Translations under genes and position numbers: made by a program
Assembly: GCA_029237825.1 (NCBI GenBank)
Contig: JAQZBQ010000021.1
Coordinates: 1 to 33,558, forward strand
Length of the DNA: 33,558 nt
Direction of reading: 5' to 3'
Source of the DNA: Bacteroidota bacterium
Lineage (GTDB): Bacteria > Bacteroidota > Bacteroidia > B-17B0 > Aurantibacillaceae
Notes under the pieces: model-generated
Told to the model about the DNA's origin: nothing
Seen by the model: the letters and a program-made list of their open reading frames with translations, nothing else
Databases searched by the model: none
Shown here: positions 1 through 8,738 of the stretch, in pieces
Layout: each line of letters starts with the position of its first letter
How positions within the stretch are numbered: the first letter of the stretch is position 1

Positions 1-2247
1 AAGGTTAAAGAAACGAGCGAAAAAGATTTGTTCAAAGATTTTTTCACAACTTCTTTTTCTAAGGATCCTGCCATTTCATCCTTTGATGCGTTTTACTTTA
101 CTAATAATAAGCAAAAATGGATAGTCTGTTATAAAGATGGAATAGTGTATCTGTCGTCTGATTTACTTGTTTTGCAAAACGCCATGGAACTTAAAAAAAG
201 TGAATCAATTGCATTTAACCCGCATTACCTTCAATTGATGGACTCGAATGGAGAACAAGAAACATTGCTATATCTCGATCATACACAATCTGCGTTATTT
301 CCGCGGAACTTATTTTCTAAACGCTCCCTGTTCGGCTCGAAAGTCCAATTGAATGCGATAACTTTAACAGGCAATACTCAGGATGATAGCTTGTCATTGT
401 TCCATTGTCTGAAACTTCAGAAAGCGTCAAAATTTAAAGATGTAAATAACCTGCCTCAAAAGGCGGTCTCAATTCAGGGAGTATTACTTTCAGATCCATT
501 CAAATTTTACGAAGAGGTTACAGAGATGTTACCTGAAAAACTTGCGCAGAAAAATGAAAATGCCTGGCGTCAATTAAACGACAGTGCGATGTACGACATT
601 AGGAAAGAAGTTTACGAAAATTTAGATGGCGAAGTGTTATCCGCTCGTTATTCATTAAACGACACTTTATATGAAATGATGTGTTTAAGAATTGAGGATC
701 CCGAAAAAGGAAAGGTATTTTTAAAATTAATGAGCGATAGTGTTGAAACAGGCGGAGAATTCAGGCTAAATTCCGAACTATCAGATGTGTTCCTGTATTC
801 TGAGTCGGATCTTCAAATGAGGTATGGTTATATTTCAGGGGATTTTATGATCCTGTTTTCCGATAGAAATCTATTACGTTTTTATTTGTCCTGTAAGGCT
901 AATGGCCAATTGCTTATCAATGATCCACACTTCACTTCTTATGCAAAAGAGCATTTATCACTTGAGTGTAACTACCTATACTATGAAGACTCTGAATTAC
1001 TAAAAACCCATAACCTGAATTCTTTAATTAATTCAGAGGTGTTATGGGCCGCCGAAAACCCCACATCTCAAATTTCACTTACTGCAAAAAATGCAGGTGA
1101 TGAAGTGCAGGTCCGTTTAAATGCAAGTCATGCTCCAAATATTAATCGGAGAGATAATCCACAACAAAACCTCCTTTGGTCATTTCAAGCGGATTCAGCA
1201 ATTAACTCGCCGGCTTATATTTTTAAAAATCACCTCACGCTTGAAAATGAAGTATGTTTTCAGGATAACGCTAAACAGATTTACCTGATCAGTTCCACAG
1301 GTAATCTCATTTGGAAAAAGAAAATTTCAGAAACCATTCAATCTGAAATATTCACGGTAGATATTTTCAAAAACGGAAAGTTGCAGTTGCTCTTCAATTC
1401 AGAGAACTATTTACATCTCATTGACCGTAACGGAAATTATGTGCAAGGGTTTCCGGGCAAACTGCCCGCTAAAGTTACTTCGGATTTAACAGTTCTGGAT
1501 TATGACAATTCAAAGGACTACAGGTTGTTTATAGCTTGCGCCGACCGACGTATTTATAATTTTTCTCTATATGGTATAAGAACAGAAGGATTTACTCCTG
1601 TAAAAACCGAAGCTGAAGTAAATTCTCCAATTCATTATGTGAAGGTGGGCGCGAGCGATTATTTAGTGGCGATTGACCGTAATGGAAAAATTTATGCATT
1701 CAGTAGGAAAGGTGAAGGCCGGATTGATTTTAAAAATAGGGTGATAAAGGATGTAGGTAATGTATTGGTGCTTGCTGGCACTACCATTGACCACACGAAA
1801 CTTGTATTCGTAGATGGAGATAATAGGGTTTTGAATAAAATTTCATTGAGTGATAGAAATGAACTCACGAAAATTGATGAGGAATTACATGGATTCAAAT
1901 CTACATTTGGGATTTGGAATGACGATAACCAGCCAGACATTCTTCTAACGGGGAAAGGCGGTGTGTGTGTATATGATTTATTTGGAGGAAAGCTTTTAAA
2001 ATTCAACAGTGAAGGAGCTGAGTATGACCATGCACAGGTTGTTGTAATCAACAATCAAAAATGGTTAATAGCATTTGATAAGAAACGAGAAAAAGTAGAT
2101 GTGCTGTCGGGTTCAGGGGAATTAATATCATTTTTACCCGGAGCAAGCTTAAAACCGTTGGTGAGCGATTTATATCGGAATGGAAAATACTATGCCCTTC
2201 TGATAAACCAATCATCCATCAGTTGCAGTGAACTGCCAAAACCTTAG
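1..2247 (+). CDS. Hypothetical beta-propeller-like protein (5' end outside window)
   Basis: The frame is open from the first base to a stop at 2245-2247, so the gene almost certainly begins before the window; the TTG at 28 is only the first start-like codon. About 748 residues are visible. The C-terminal half (roughly residues 385-739 counted from the TTG) shows repeated short strands such as LIWKKK, YLHLIDRNGNY, RIYNFSLYG and YLVAIDRNGKIYAF, the pattern of PQQ/WD-like beta-propeller blades. The N-terminal half is mixed alpha/beta with no motif I can name. The overall layout resembles Bacteroidota proteins annotated with DUF3352, but I recall this only loosely. No cofactor or catalytic residues are recognisable, and the signal peptide, if any, lies outside the window. 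It converges on purM with an 18-bp gap and no visible terminator. Confidence 0.75.
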   Translation, partial: KVKETSEKDLFKDFFTTSFSKDPAISSFDAFYFTNNKQKWIVCYKDGIVYLSSDLLVLQNAMELKKSESIAFNPHYLQLMDSNGEQETLLYLDHTQSALFPRNLFSKRSLFGSKVQLNAITLTGNTQDDSLSLFHCLKLQKASKFKDVNNLPQKAVSIQGVLLSDPFKFYEEVTEMLPEKLAQKNENAWRQLNDSAMYDIRKEVYENLDGEVLSARYSLNDTLYEMMCLRIEDPEKGKVFLKLMSDSVETGGEFRLNSELSDVFLYSESDLQMRYGYISGDFMILFSDRNLLRFYLSCKANGQLLINDPHFTSYAKEHLSLECNYLYYEDSELLKTHNLNSLINSEVLWAAENPTSQISLTAKNAGDEVQVRLNASHAPNINRRDNPQQNLLWSFQADSAINSPAYIFKNHLTLENEVCFQDNAKQIYLISSTGNLIWKKKISETIQSEIFTVDIFKNGKLQLLFNSENYLHLIDRNGNYVQGFPGKLPAKVTSDLTVLDYDNSKDYRLFIACADRRIYNFSLYGIRTEGFTPVKTEAEVNSPIHYVKVGASDYLVAIDRNGKIYAFSRKGEGRIDFKNRVIKDVGNVLVLAGTTIDHTKLVFVDGDNRVLNKISLSDRNELTKIDEELHGFKSTFGIWNDDNQPDILLTGKGGVCVYDLFGGKLLKFNSEGAEYDHAQVVVINNQKWLIAFDKKREKVDVLSGSGELISFLPGASLKPLVSDLYRNGKYYALLINQSSISCSELPKP

Positions 2248-2265
2248 AATGTTAATGGGATTGAA

Positions 2266-3465
2266 TTAATATTCAAATTTTCCAAACTCTGATTCCACAG
2301 TCACTCTTTTTCCTTCGAATTTTTCAACCCTTCCAATAATCTGAGCATCCACATTAAAGGACTTAGAAATCTCAATAACCTTTTGTGCTAATTCCTGTGG
2401 TAAATATACTTCCAATCGGTGCCCCATGTTAAATACTTTATACATCTCTTTGTAATCTGTGAGGCTTTGCTCGTGTATAATTTTGAACAGGGGCGGTAAA
2501 GGGAACAAATTATTTTTAATAATATGAACGCCATCAACAAAATGAAGTACTTTGGTTTGCGCACCTCCACTGCAATGTACAATGCCGTTTATTTTAGTTC
2601 CGAGGGTTGCCAATAATTTTTTTACTATGGGAGCATATGTACGGGTAGGCGATAAAACCAGTTTCCCGGCCGTTACCTGTTCTTTTATCGTGTCACCTTT
2701 AATATCGGTATAGCTAACTTCTATTGTATCAGTGAGATTTAATTTGCCGCAATACGTAACTTCTTTTGGTAAGGCGTTGTCATACGACTCGGGATATTTT
2801 TCTGAAACCGTTTTATTAAACACATCGTGACGGGCGCTGGTAAGTCCGTTGCTGCCCATGCCTCCATTGTATTCTGATTCGTAAGTAGCCTTGCCTGAAG
2901 ACGATAACCCAACAATTACATCGCCTGCGTTGATGCGATGATTAGATATGACATCGGATTTTTTCATACGGCAAACAACGGTACTATCAACTATCAATGT
3001 TCTCACTAAATCGCCAACGTCAGCTGTTTCTCCACCTGTGGAACGAATGTCGATACCATTGTCGCGTAAATTCTGAAGAACTTCCTCCGTTCCGTTAATA
3101 ATTGCGGAAATCACTTCTCCAGGAATTAACCCTTTGTTTCGGCCAATTGTTGATGACAATAAAATATTATTTGTAGCGCCAACGCAAATCAAATCATCTA
3201 CGTTCATAATCACGGCATCCTGTGCTATTCCTTTCCAAACGCTGAGGTCGCCGGTTTCTTTCCAATACGCATAAGCAAGGGACGATTTCGTTCCGGCGCC
3301 ATCTGCGTGCATAATAATGCAATGATCGTCGCTTCCGGTTAAGTGATCGGGTACGATTTTACAAAAAGCCTGAGGAAACAGACCTTTATCAATATTGGAA
3401 ATGGCATTATGAACATCTTCCTTGGATGCAGAAACACCGCGTAAATTGTATTTTAAATCTGACAT
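2266..3465 (-). CDS. purM: Phosphoribosylformylglycinamidine cyclo-ligase (AIR synthase)
   Basis: PurM closes the imidazole ring of FGAM using ATP to give AIR, the fifth step of de novo purine synthesis, in the cytosol. The 399-aa product carries the PurM/ThiL-superfamily ATP-binding signatures: HADGAGTKSSLAY near residue 54, the NVDDLICVGA segment near residue 88, and STGGETADVGDLVRT near residue 142. It is longer than the roughly 345-residue enterobacterial enzyme, which fits the longer Bacteroidota form. The ATG at 3463-3465 fits the family N-terminus. A perfect TAnnTTTG element (TATCTTTG) lies at 3485-3492, 19 nt upstream of the ATG, without an obvious -33 TTG. The gene stands alone, neither near other pur genes nor tightly coupled to its neighbours. 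Confidence 0.95.
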   Translation of the reverse strand: MSDLKYNLRGVSASKEDVHNAISNIDKGLFPQAFCKIVPDHLTGSDDHCIIMHADGAGTKSSLAYAYWKETGDLSVWKGIAQDAVIMNVDDLICVGATNNILLSSTIGRNKGLIPGEVISAIINGTEEVLQNLRDNGIDIRSTGGETADVGDLVRTLIVDSTVVCRMKKSDVISNHRINAGDVIVGLSSSGKATYESEYNGGMGSNGLTSARHDVFNKTVSEKYPESYDNALPKEVTYCGKLNLTDTIEVSYTDIKGDTIKEQVTAGKLVLSPTRTYAPIVKKLLATLGTKINGIVHCSGGAQTKVLHFVDGVHIIKNNLFPLPPLFKIIHEQSLTDYKEMYKVFNMGHRLEVYLPQELAQKVIEISKSFNVDAQIIGRVEKFEGKRVTVESEFGKFEY

Positions 3466-3484
3466 TGTTTGAGCGAATAAGGCT

Positions 3485-3492
3485 CAAAGATA
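3485..3492 (-). promoter_or_regulatory. Putative -7 element of the purM promoter
   Basis: On the minus strand this reads TATCTTTG, a full match to the Bacteroidota TAnnTTTG -7 element, 19 nt before the purM ATG. No good TTG lies 19-21 bp further upstream, so the call rests on half the promoter. Confidence 0.45.
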
Positions 3493-3572
3493 GAAGAAAA
3501 AGCCCAAACTACATTTTGACTTTTTAACTTGGTAATAACACAACATTAACTGATTGTTGATGCCTGACTCTT

Positions 3573-6467
3573 CTATCTCACGATCACTAATTTTTTAGTG
3601 GATGCATGAGACTCACCCTTGACTTGCATCGTATAAATACCTACAGCTAAATGGCTGACGTTAACCTCGGTTTTGCCTTGTTCAAGGCTTTGTGATAAGA
3701 CCATATTGCCAGTAAGATCAAATATCATCATGATTTGTTTTTTGTCAGAGGAAGTTTCTATTCTTAAAGCGTTATTCGTTGGGTTAGGATAGATCGTGAG
3801 GTAGTCCTCAGTGTTTTCATCCAAATTAGTCGCTATATCAAGGATTGAATTATAAGTTGTATTTGTTATAATTGGGGCATTAAAATCAAAATAGATGTAC
3901 GCAGTATTTTTGATTTTGTAAGGCATCACCCACCCGTGTTTCGGTTTTATCCGATATTGAATAAATCCGATTGAGCCTTGCGCATCAGTTGTACTGTCGG
4001 GTAATTGAATGTTAGGAAAGTAAACACTTAAATTTTTTCCAGTTAATACAGTTGAATTTTCGTGGCTATAATCTGTTACTTCAAAGCTGGATAGATCCAG
4101 TTGATTATCTAAAGTGTCCTTTAATAGGATATTAAAAGCCGGAGCATTTCCTGTGTTTTGAAAGTGAATGGTATAGGTAAGCCAGTCATTAAATCCCGGT
4201 GCTACATCTACAGGATATACTTCTTTTATATTTGGATCATAAGAATTTACAACACTATAACACATTGTTAATTGGTTGTTGGCTAACAAGTTATCGCCAT
4301 TGAAGGGAGTTATTTTGGCGGTAATACATATCTGATCACCAGCCTGGGCAGTTGTGAATGGTTGTAATAAAACCCGAAAGTCAGTTTGATTATTTACCGT
4401 CGCAAAATCTGAAATAGTGTATGTGAATATATTTCCAGAGACATTTGGTGTCAACGAATTTAGTGCAGTACCAATGTAATTAACCGGTCCCGAGACAGCG
4501 AAAGAAACTATGCCGCTGATCCCCGACGCGCAGTTTAAATTATACCATTTTGAGATGTCTCCCGCATTGATTCTGAGTTGATGGGTTTGCCCCGGGAACA
4601 CTATTCCGCAGGTTGAAATAGACTGAATTCCTAGGTCGAAACCATTTCTGCACCTTAGAGCGAAGTTAATATTCGTATCAAGTACTGCTACCGTTACTGT
4701 ACTGTCAAGACCAGGATTTGGACATTCCTCAATAAAAGGTTTATTTGTATTATCTACCAATACTTCATAAGTGTTTGCAGAATCCATGAACTGGTAAACT
4801 CCGTTCATGGCGGTATACGTGCTGCTTAAAAGATTTTGTGAAGAGTCATATATTTTAAGGGGAATATTTTTTAAGCCTGTGTCGGCACTATCTTTAATGC
4901 AGGTGGAATTGTTGTCTTTATACGTAAATCCTACAATGCCAAATGATGAGGCGCAGTTAAAAGGATTTCCGGCCGCACATAGTGGATATAGCAATGTAAG
5001 AGAATCCATAGACGGAATATAATTAGGAAGGCAAGTAAACGGATTGTTTGAAATATTTAGGTAGCCTGGGATATTTCTGAAAACATCAAAGCAGTGGATG
5101 TCATTATTACTGCAATCAAGAATGTGTAAATTGTAAGGAAGTGTTGGTAAAGCTGAGATTGAATTATTGCTGCAATAAAAATAATGAAGGTTGCCTGGTA
5201 ACTGAGGTAAAACTCCGATTTGATTCGATGAACAGTTTAAATTCTGCAGGTTTTGTGATAATGGGGGTAAACTATTTAGTAGATTGAAGTAGCAGTTTAA
5301 ATGAACCAATGAGTTTGGTAATGATGGTAGTGTATTGAGTTGATTGTATTCGCATTGTAAGGATGCTAAGCCCGAAGGCAAGGCTGGTAATGAAGTTATC
5401 TGGTTGTGACCACAGCATAAGACATTTAATGAACCAGGAAGTGCCGGCAAAGCACTTAGTGCATTGTGTGTACAATATAATTCCACTAAAGATGCGGGTA
5501 AGGAAGGAAGATTTGAAAGTTGATCATTGTTACAAAAAAGAATTGATAAGGAACCAGGAAGTGCCGGCAAATTGAAGAGGGGGTTTGAACTGCAATCCAT
5601 TTTGTACAAGGCATTAGGCAGCGCAGTCAAATTATTAATATGATTTGATGAGCAATCTAGGAAGGTAAGAGAATTAGGAAGTGATGGCAACGCTGATAAA
5701 CTGTCCGAATTGCAGGATAAATTTATAAGGGATCCCGGTAACGTAGGAAGGTTCGTTAAATGTGGATTGTTATTGCAATTAAGATCTGTCAATCCCGAAG
5801 GAAGTGATGGAAGTTGGCCTAATAAATTTGTAGAACATTTCAGTTTTGTTAAAGAGCCAGGTAAAACCGGTAAATGTTTTAATTTATTGTTATTGCATAT
5901 TAAGTTCGTTAATTCTGAGGGCAATGCGAATATTGAATCAATTAGGTTTTCACTACAGTTTAAATATTTAAGTGAATCTGAAAGGGTTGGTAACCGGGTT
6001 AATTGATTACTTAAACACTCTAGAAATTTTAATGAGTTTGGAAGTGGAGGTAAGCTGTCAATTGAATTCCTCGAACAGGTAAGGTAAAGGAGATTATTTG
6101 GTAAAAAAGGTAAACTATCAAGTGTATTTCCATCGCAGATAAGGCTATCTAACAAAGGCGGCAAACCGGGAATAGTGGTTAAACTAATGTTGATCGTATC
6201 AAAAATATAATCGCTGCAATCAAGTGTTTTTAACGAATCAAAAAATTGTATGCCATCTAAATTTTGTATATGCCGGTTTTGAATAATAATTCTTTTCCTT
6301 GTGGTGACGTCAATATTTGTTGTATCCATTTGGTTCCCTAACATTGCGGATGGGATATTTGTTTGTAGCCAGGCTGCAAAGCTTGTGTCATTAATAGTAA
6401 CATAATTTTGTGCTTTTAAGACTGAAGCGCTTAGAATTACAGCCAGAAGTATAATTAATTTTTTCAT
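3573..6467 (-). CDS. T9SS-exported leucine-rich-repeat surface protein
   Basis: A secreted protein of 964 aa if started at the ATG at 6465-6467. The frame also allows a TTG two codons earlier, but the ATG directly precedes a classic signal peptide (MKKLIILLAVILSASVLKAQ). After about 80 residues come 18 consecutive leucine-rich repeats (DNA 5091-6173). Each is 20 residues (one is 21) of the form LPxLPxxLxxLxCxxNxLxx, as in YopM/IpaH-type bacterial LRRs. A SdrD/CNA-B-like beta domain follows (about residues 510-598). Then come about 280 residues of beta-sandwich with the IHFQNTGNAPAFNI and YFDFNAPIITNT motifs common before T9SS tails, a region I recall as DUF7619. The last 75 residues (IYPNPTNNAL, FDLTGN, GIYTMQV) are a type A T9SS sorting domain. 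It is therefore expected at the cell surface or released. LRRs suggest protein or glycan binding; the ligand is unknown. Confidence 0.93.
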   Translation of the reverse strand: MKKLIILLAVILSASVLKAQNYVTINDTSFAAWLQTNIPSAMLGNQMDTTNIDVTTRKRIIIQNRHIQNLDGIQFFDSLKTLDCSDYIFDTINISLTTIPGLPPLLDSLICDGNTLDSLPFLPNNLLYLTCSRNSIDSLPPLPNSLKFLECLSNQLTRLPTLSDSLKYLNCSENLIDSIFALPSELTNLICNNNKLKHLPVLPGSLTKLKCSTNLLGQLPSLPSGLTDLNCNNNPHLTNLPTLPGSLINLSCNSDSLSALPSLPNSLTFLDCSSNHINNLTALPNALYKMDCSSNPLFNLPALPGSLSILFCNNDQLSNLPSLPASLVELYCTHNALSALPALPGSLNVLCCGHNQITSLPALPSGLASLQCEYNQLNTLPSLPNSLVHLNCYFNLLNSLPPLSQNLQNLNCSSNQIGVLPQLPGNLHYFYCSNNSISALPTLPYNLHILDCSNNDIHCFDVFRNIPGYLNISNNPFTCLPNYIPSMDSLTLLYPLCAAGNPFNCASSFGIVGFTYKDNNSTCIKDSADTGLKNIPLKIYDSSQNLLSSTYTAMNGVYQFMDSANTYEVLVDNTNKPFIEECPNPGLDSTVTVAVLDTNINFALRCRNGFDLGIQSISTCGIVFPGQTHQLRINAGDISKWYNLNCASGISGIVSFAVSGPVNYIGTALNSLTPNVSGNIFTYTISDFATVNNQTDFRVLLQPFTTAQAGDQICITAKITPFNGDNLLANNQLTMCYSVVNSYDPNIKEVYPVDVAPGFNDWLTYTIHFQNTGNAPAFNILLKDTLDNQLDLSSFEVTDYSHENSTVLTGKNLSVYFPNIQLPDSTTDAQGSIGFIQYRIKPKHGWVMPYKIKNTAYIYFDFNAPIITNTTYNSILDIATNLDENTEDYLTIYPNPTNNALRIETSSDKKQIMMIFDLTGNMVLSQSLEQGKTEVNVSHLAVGIYTMQVKGESHASTKKLVIVR
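5091..6173 (-). repeat. 18-unit LRR array with 60-bp coding period
   Basis: In-frame tandem repeats inside the T9SS LRR protein: 18 units of 20 residues, the seventh being 21. Every unit has Cys at position 13, and most have Asn or Asp at position 16. Units are diverged at DNA level, though pieces such as CCAGGAAGTGCCGGCAAA-like strings (plus-strand view, near 5433 and 5553) recur nearly unchanged. Confidence 0.92.
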
Positions 6468-6589
6468 AGACAATAGTTTGTTATCTTTCAGTAAAACTAA
6501 TGGATAACAACCACTGGCGTTAGTGAGATTGGTAACCGCTCCCGTTTATTTGACAACTGGTAGCTTTTAACCTATAAGTGATTCCATAA

Positions 6590-6620
6590 AAAAAGCGTTC
6601 TATATTAGAACGCTTTTTCT
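6590..6620 (-). terminator. Intrinsic terminator downstream of metF
   Basis: AAAAAGCGTTCT at 6590-6601 pairs perfectly with AGAACGCTTTTT at 6607-6618 around a 5-nt loop (12-bp stem). On the minus strand it lies 19 bp past the metF stop and is followed by a T run. It separates metF from the downstream LRR gene. Confidence 0.85.
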
Positions 6621-6638
6621 CTTGATTAATTTATAAGG

Positions 6639-7592
6639 CTAAAACACTTCCCTTGCCACCCGTTTGGTACTATCGGAAGTTCCCATCGTGTAGTAATGCA
6701 GGCAGGGAACGCCGGCTTTCTTCAATTCCTTACTTTGCTCTATACACCATTTAATACCAACTTCTTTTACCGCTTTGTCATCTTTGCATTTTTCCAGTTC
6801 CACGTACATATCCTGAGGCAGGTCGATATGAAAAATTTTTGGTAGGGCAACCAGCTGGGATTTTGAGGTAAGGATTTTCAATCCGGGAATGATTGGAATA
6901 TGTATATCATTTTTGCGGCAAATATCCACAAAATCAAAATATTTTTTATTGTCGAAAAACATTTGTGTCACAATGTAATCAGCACCCGCATCTACTTTGG
7001 CTTTAAGCCATTTCATGTCGCTGTATAAGTTAGGCGCTTCAAAATGTTTTTCAGGATAGCCAGCTACACCCATACAGAAATTGGTAGGAGAGGCGTCTTT
7101 CATTTCATCATCCAGATATATTCCGGCATTCATATCCTTGATCTGCTTAACTAAATCGATCGCGTAATTATGTCCGCCTGGCTCTGGCACAAAATGCGAT
7201 TCGGTTTTGATACTGTCTCCACGAATGGCTAATACATTATCAATACCTAAGAATTGTAGGTCAATTAAAGCGTTTTCTGTTTCTTCACGCGTAAAACCGC
7301 CACATATAATGTGTGGAACAGCCTCCACATCATATTTATTCATGATGGCGGCACAAATTCCAACCGTTCCGGGCCTTTTACGGATACTTACTTTTTCAAG
7401 ATACCCACCTTCTCTTTTTTTATAGAGGTATTCTTCGCGGTGGTAAGTTACATCTACAAAAGCAGGTTTAAATTCCATCAGAGGGTCAATCCCGTCAAAA
7501 ATGGACTGAATACTCTTGCCTTTAAGTGGCGGTAAAATTTCTATTGAAAATAAGGTGTCTTTCGCAGATTTAAGATGTTCGGTAATTTTCAT
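6639..7592 (-). CDS. metF: 5,10-methylenetetrahydrofolate reductase
   Basis: MetF reduces 5,10-methylene-THF to 5-methyl-THF, using FAD and a reduced nicotinamide, and so supplies the methyl group for methionine synthesis. The 317-aa length matches the bacterial TIM-barrel family. Visible signatures are FSIEILPP at residues 15-22 (Glu18 in the place of the E. coli active-site Glu28), VDVTYHREEY near residue 47, the FAD/substrate strand NVLAIRGDS, and DYIVTQMFFDNKKYFDFV. The ATG at 7590-7592 aligns with the family start. A perfect -7 element (TACATTTG on the minus strand, 7610-7617) lies 17 nt upstream. The gene is followed by a strong hairpin terminator and so is probably monocistronic. Confidence 0.95.
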   Translation of the reverse strand: MKITEHLKSAKDTLFSIEILPPLKGKSIQSIFDGIDPLMEFKPAFVDVTYHREEYLYKKREGGYLEKVSIRKRPGTVGICAAIMNKYDVEAVPHIICGGFTREETENALIDLQFLGIDNVLAIRGDSIKTESHFVPEPGGHNYAIDLVKQIKDMNAGIYLDDEMKDASPTNFCMGVAGYPEKHFEAPNLYSDMKWLKAKVDAGADYIVTQMFFDNKKYFDFVDICRKNDIHIPIIPGLKILTSKSQLVALPKIFHIDLPQDMYVELEKCKDDKAVKEVGIKWCIEQSKELKKAGVPCLHYYTMGTSDSTKRVAREVF

Positions 7593-7609
7593 ACATTTCT
7601 AAAGTTGTA

Positions 7610-7617
7610 CAAATGTA
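7610..7617 (-). promoter_or_regulatory. Putative -7 element of the metF promoter
   Basis: Minus-strand TACATTTG is a full TAnnTTTG match 17 nt upstream of the metF ATG. No TTG is found at the usual 19-21 bp spacing, only a T-rich tract. Confidence 0.45.
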
Positions 7618-7660
7618 AGGATATCAAACAAATAAAAAACGTGAATATTGGGTGTGTTGT

Positions 7661-8620
7661 TTAAAACCTGTATCCAAAAGAAAGCCCTGATTTGAACGCG
7701 TTTATCGGAAAACGGTTTTTGTTGAAATTATATGCTTTGGTGATATTATCAGGAGCAGTAAATGTATCCACGTTATAGCCGAAGGATGCCAGCATCATGA
7801 TATTGAAATGTTTAGTAACGCGGAATAAGATTCCATTATCAAGCATCACGTGTATTCGGTTCAATGTAAATGAGCCGTTACGTGTTTGATAGGTATTATA
7901 TCCATAAGTTGGATCATACATAGTTTCATTGAGTGTATAGGTCCCTGTAAATTGAGATGTCCCTACGTAAGGACCTACGAAATGTGTTACCGCACTTTTA
8001 CCGCTCGACTGAAAATGAATGCCCAGGCCAATGTCATAGTTTTTTGTAGTATAACGGTAATCTGAAATCATTATGTAATTGGTGTTGTAATTATAGTTAT
8101 AGTTGCTTCCGGAAAACATTGTGGTTACGGCTTGTGTGAAATATGGGGCAGCAAAACCTACAGAAGCCGGAATATAAATGTGAAGGTAATTGTCGGCAAA
8201 TTCACGTAGGTAGGTTAAGTTAAACGAGCCGTTTAACGGATCGAGGATGTTGAGCATAATAAGATTTTTTTTGGATACCAATTCTTTAAATTCGGCCTTT
8301 TCCAAACTGTCGCGATTAATACGGGAAGTAGGCGTGGAATTGTAAATTACCATCGGGGCTTCAGTTACAACAACCGGCGTCTCAACTGGTGCAGATAATA
8401 CTTCATGAACACCGTTTTGATAAATAATAAGTGCTACATCCTTCTTTGATATTGTAATGGTGGGACCATCCTGATAAGTGAAAAGTTTGTATTTGATTTC
8501 AGATGGGTTTATTTCAAGTATCTTAACCTCAATTTTGGTGTTATCTTTTTTAAACAATTGGTCTTGCGAGAACCCTGAAAAAGACAGTAAAAACAGGACA
8601 AGTGAAAAAAAATTCTTCAT
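7661..8620 (-). CDS. Secreted protein with predicted C-terminal beta-barrel, function unknown
   Basis: The 319-aa product starts with a clear signal peptide (MKNFFSLVLFLLSFSGFSQ, probably cleaved near FSQ). Residues about 20-75 form a small beta-rich module (INPSEIKYKLF, TITISKKDVALIIYQNG). Modules like this occur in Bacteroidota proteins that turn a stored string or parameter into a response, but I cannot name the family. From about residue 115 the chain is rich in alternating aromatic and polar strands (YNYNYNTNYIMI, GIHFQSSGKSAVTHFVGPYVG). It ends in SGLSFGYRF, the terminal aromatic typical of outer-membrane barrels. I infer an outer-membrane location; substrate and role are unknown. It is transcribed divergently from the isocitrate dehydrogenase gene and upstream of metF (68-bp gap containing the metF -7 element). 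Confidence 0.8.
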   Translation of the reverse strand: MKNFFSLVLFLLSFSGFSQDQLFKKDNTKIEVKILEINPSEIKYKLFTYQDGPTITISKKDVALIIYQNGVHEVLSAPVETPVVVTEAPMVIYNSTPTSRINRDSLEKAEFKELVSKKNLIMLNILDPLNGSFNLTYLREFADNYLHIYIPASVGFAAPYFTQAVTTMFSGSNYNYNYNTNYIMISDYRYTTKNYDIGLGIHFQSSGKSAVTHFVGPYVGTSQFTGTYTLNETMYDPTYGYNTYQTRNGSFTLNRIHVMLDNGILFRVTKHFNIMMLASFGYNVDTFTAPDNITKAYNFNKNRFPINAFKSGLSFGYRF

Positions 8621-8642
8621 AATTTTATTTAGGATAATTTAT

Positions 8643-8670
8643 TAAATATACCTAAAATAATTTAAAACAA
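8643..8670 (-). promoter_or_regulatory. Candidate promoter of the secreted barrel protein gene
   Basis: On the minus strand a TTG (8668-8670) is followed after 17 bp by TATATTTA (8643-8650), one mismatch from TAnnTTTG. The spacing is slightly short and alternatives exist nearby, so confidence is low. Confidence 0.35.
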
Positions 8671-8673
8671 TAG

Positions 8674-8704
8674 TTTGCTCAACGACATTATATTTTTAAA
8701 TTTG
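8674..8704 (+). promoter_or_regulatory. Promoter of the isocitrate dehydrogenase gene
   Basis: TTTG at 8674-8677, a 19-bp spacer and TAAATTTG at 8697-8704 give a full match to the Bacteroidota housekeeping promoter. The start site would be near 8711, leaving a leader of about 28 nt before the ATG at 8739. Confidence 0.75.
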
Positions 8705-8738
8705 GCTAACTTTTTTAACCCCTATTTCAAGAAATATT

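Noticed and set aside
28-30. TTG at 28 as the true start of the first gene
   Set aside because: The frame is open back to base 1 and no start context is seen, so the gene is taken as cut by the window edge.
5272-6006. Short frames within the LRR gene on both strands
   Set aside because: Repeat periodicity of 60 bp (a multiple of three) keeps several frames open by chance.
5091-6173. Regular 60-bp repeats resembling a CRISPR-like or satellite array
   Set aside because: The repeats are in frame, diverged, lack unique spacers between constant repeats, and encode textbook leucine-rich repeats.
6471-6473. TTG two codons upstream of the LRR protein ATG as start
   Set aside because: The ATG at 6465-6467 directly begins a standard signal peptide, so the earlier TTG adds nothing.
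7207-7535. Plus-strand frames opposite metF
   Set aside because: Two overlapping frames in the same place, no promoter and no recognisable protein features; metF explains the region.
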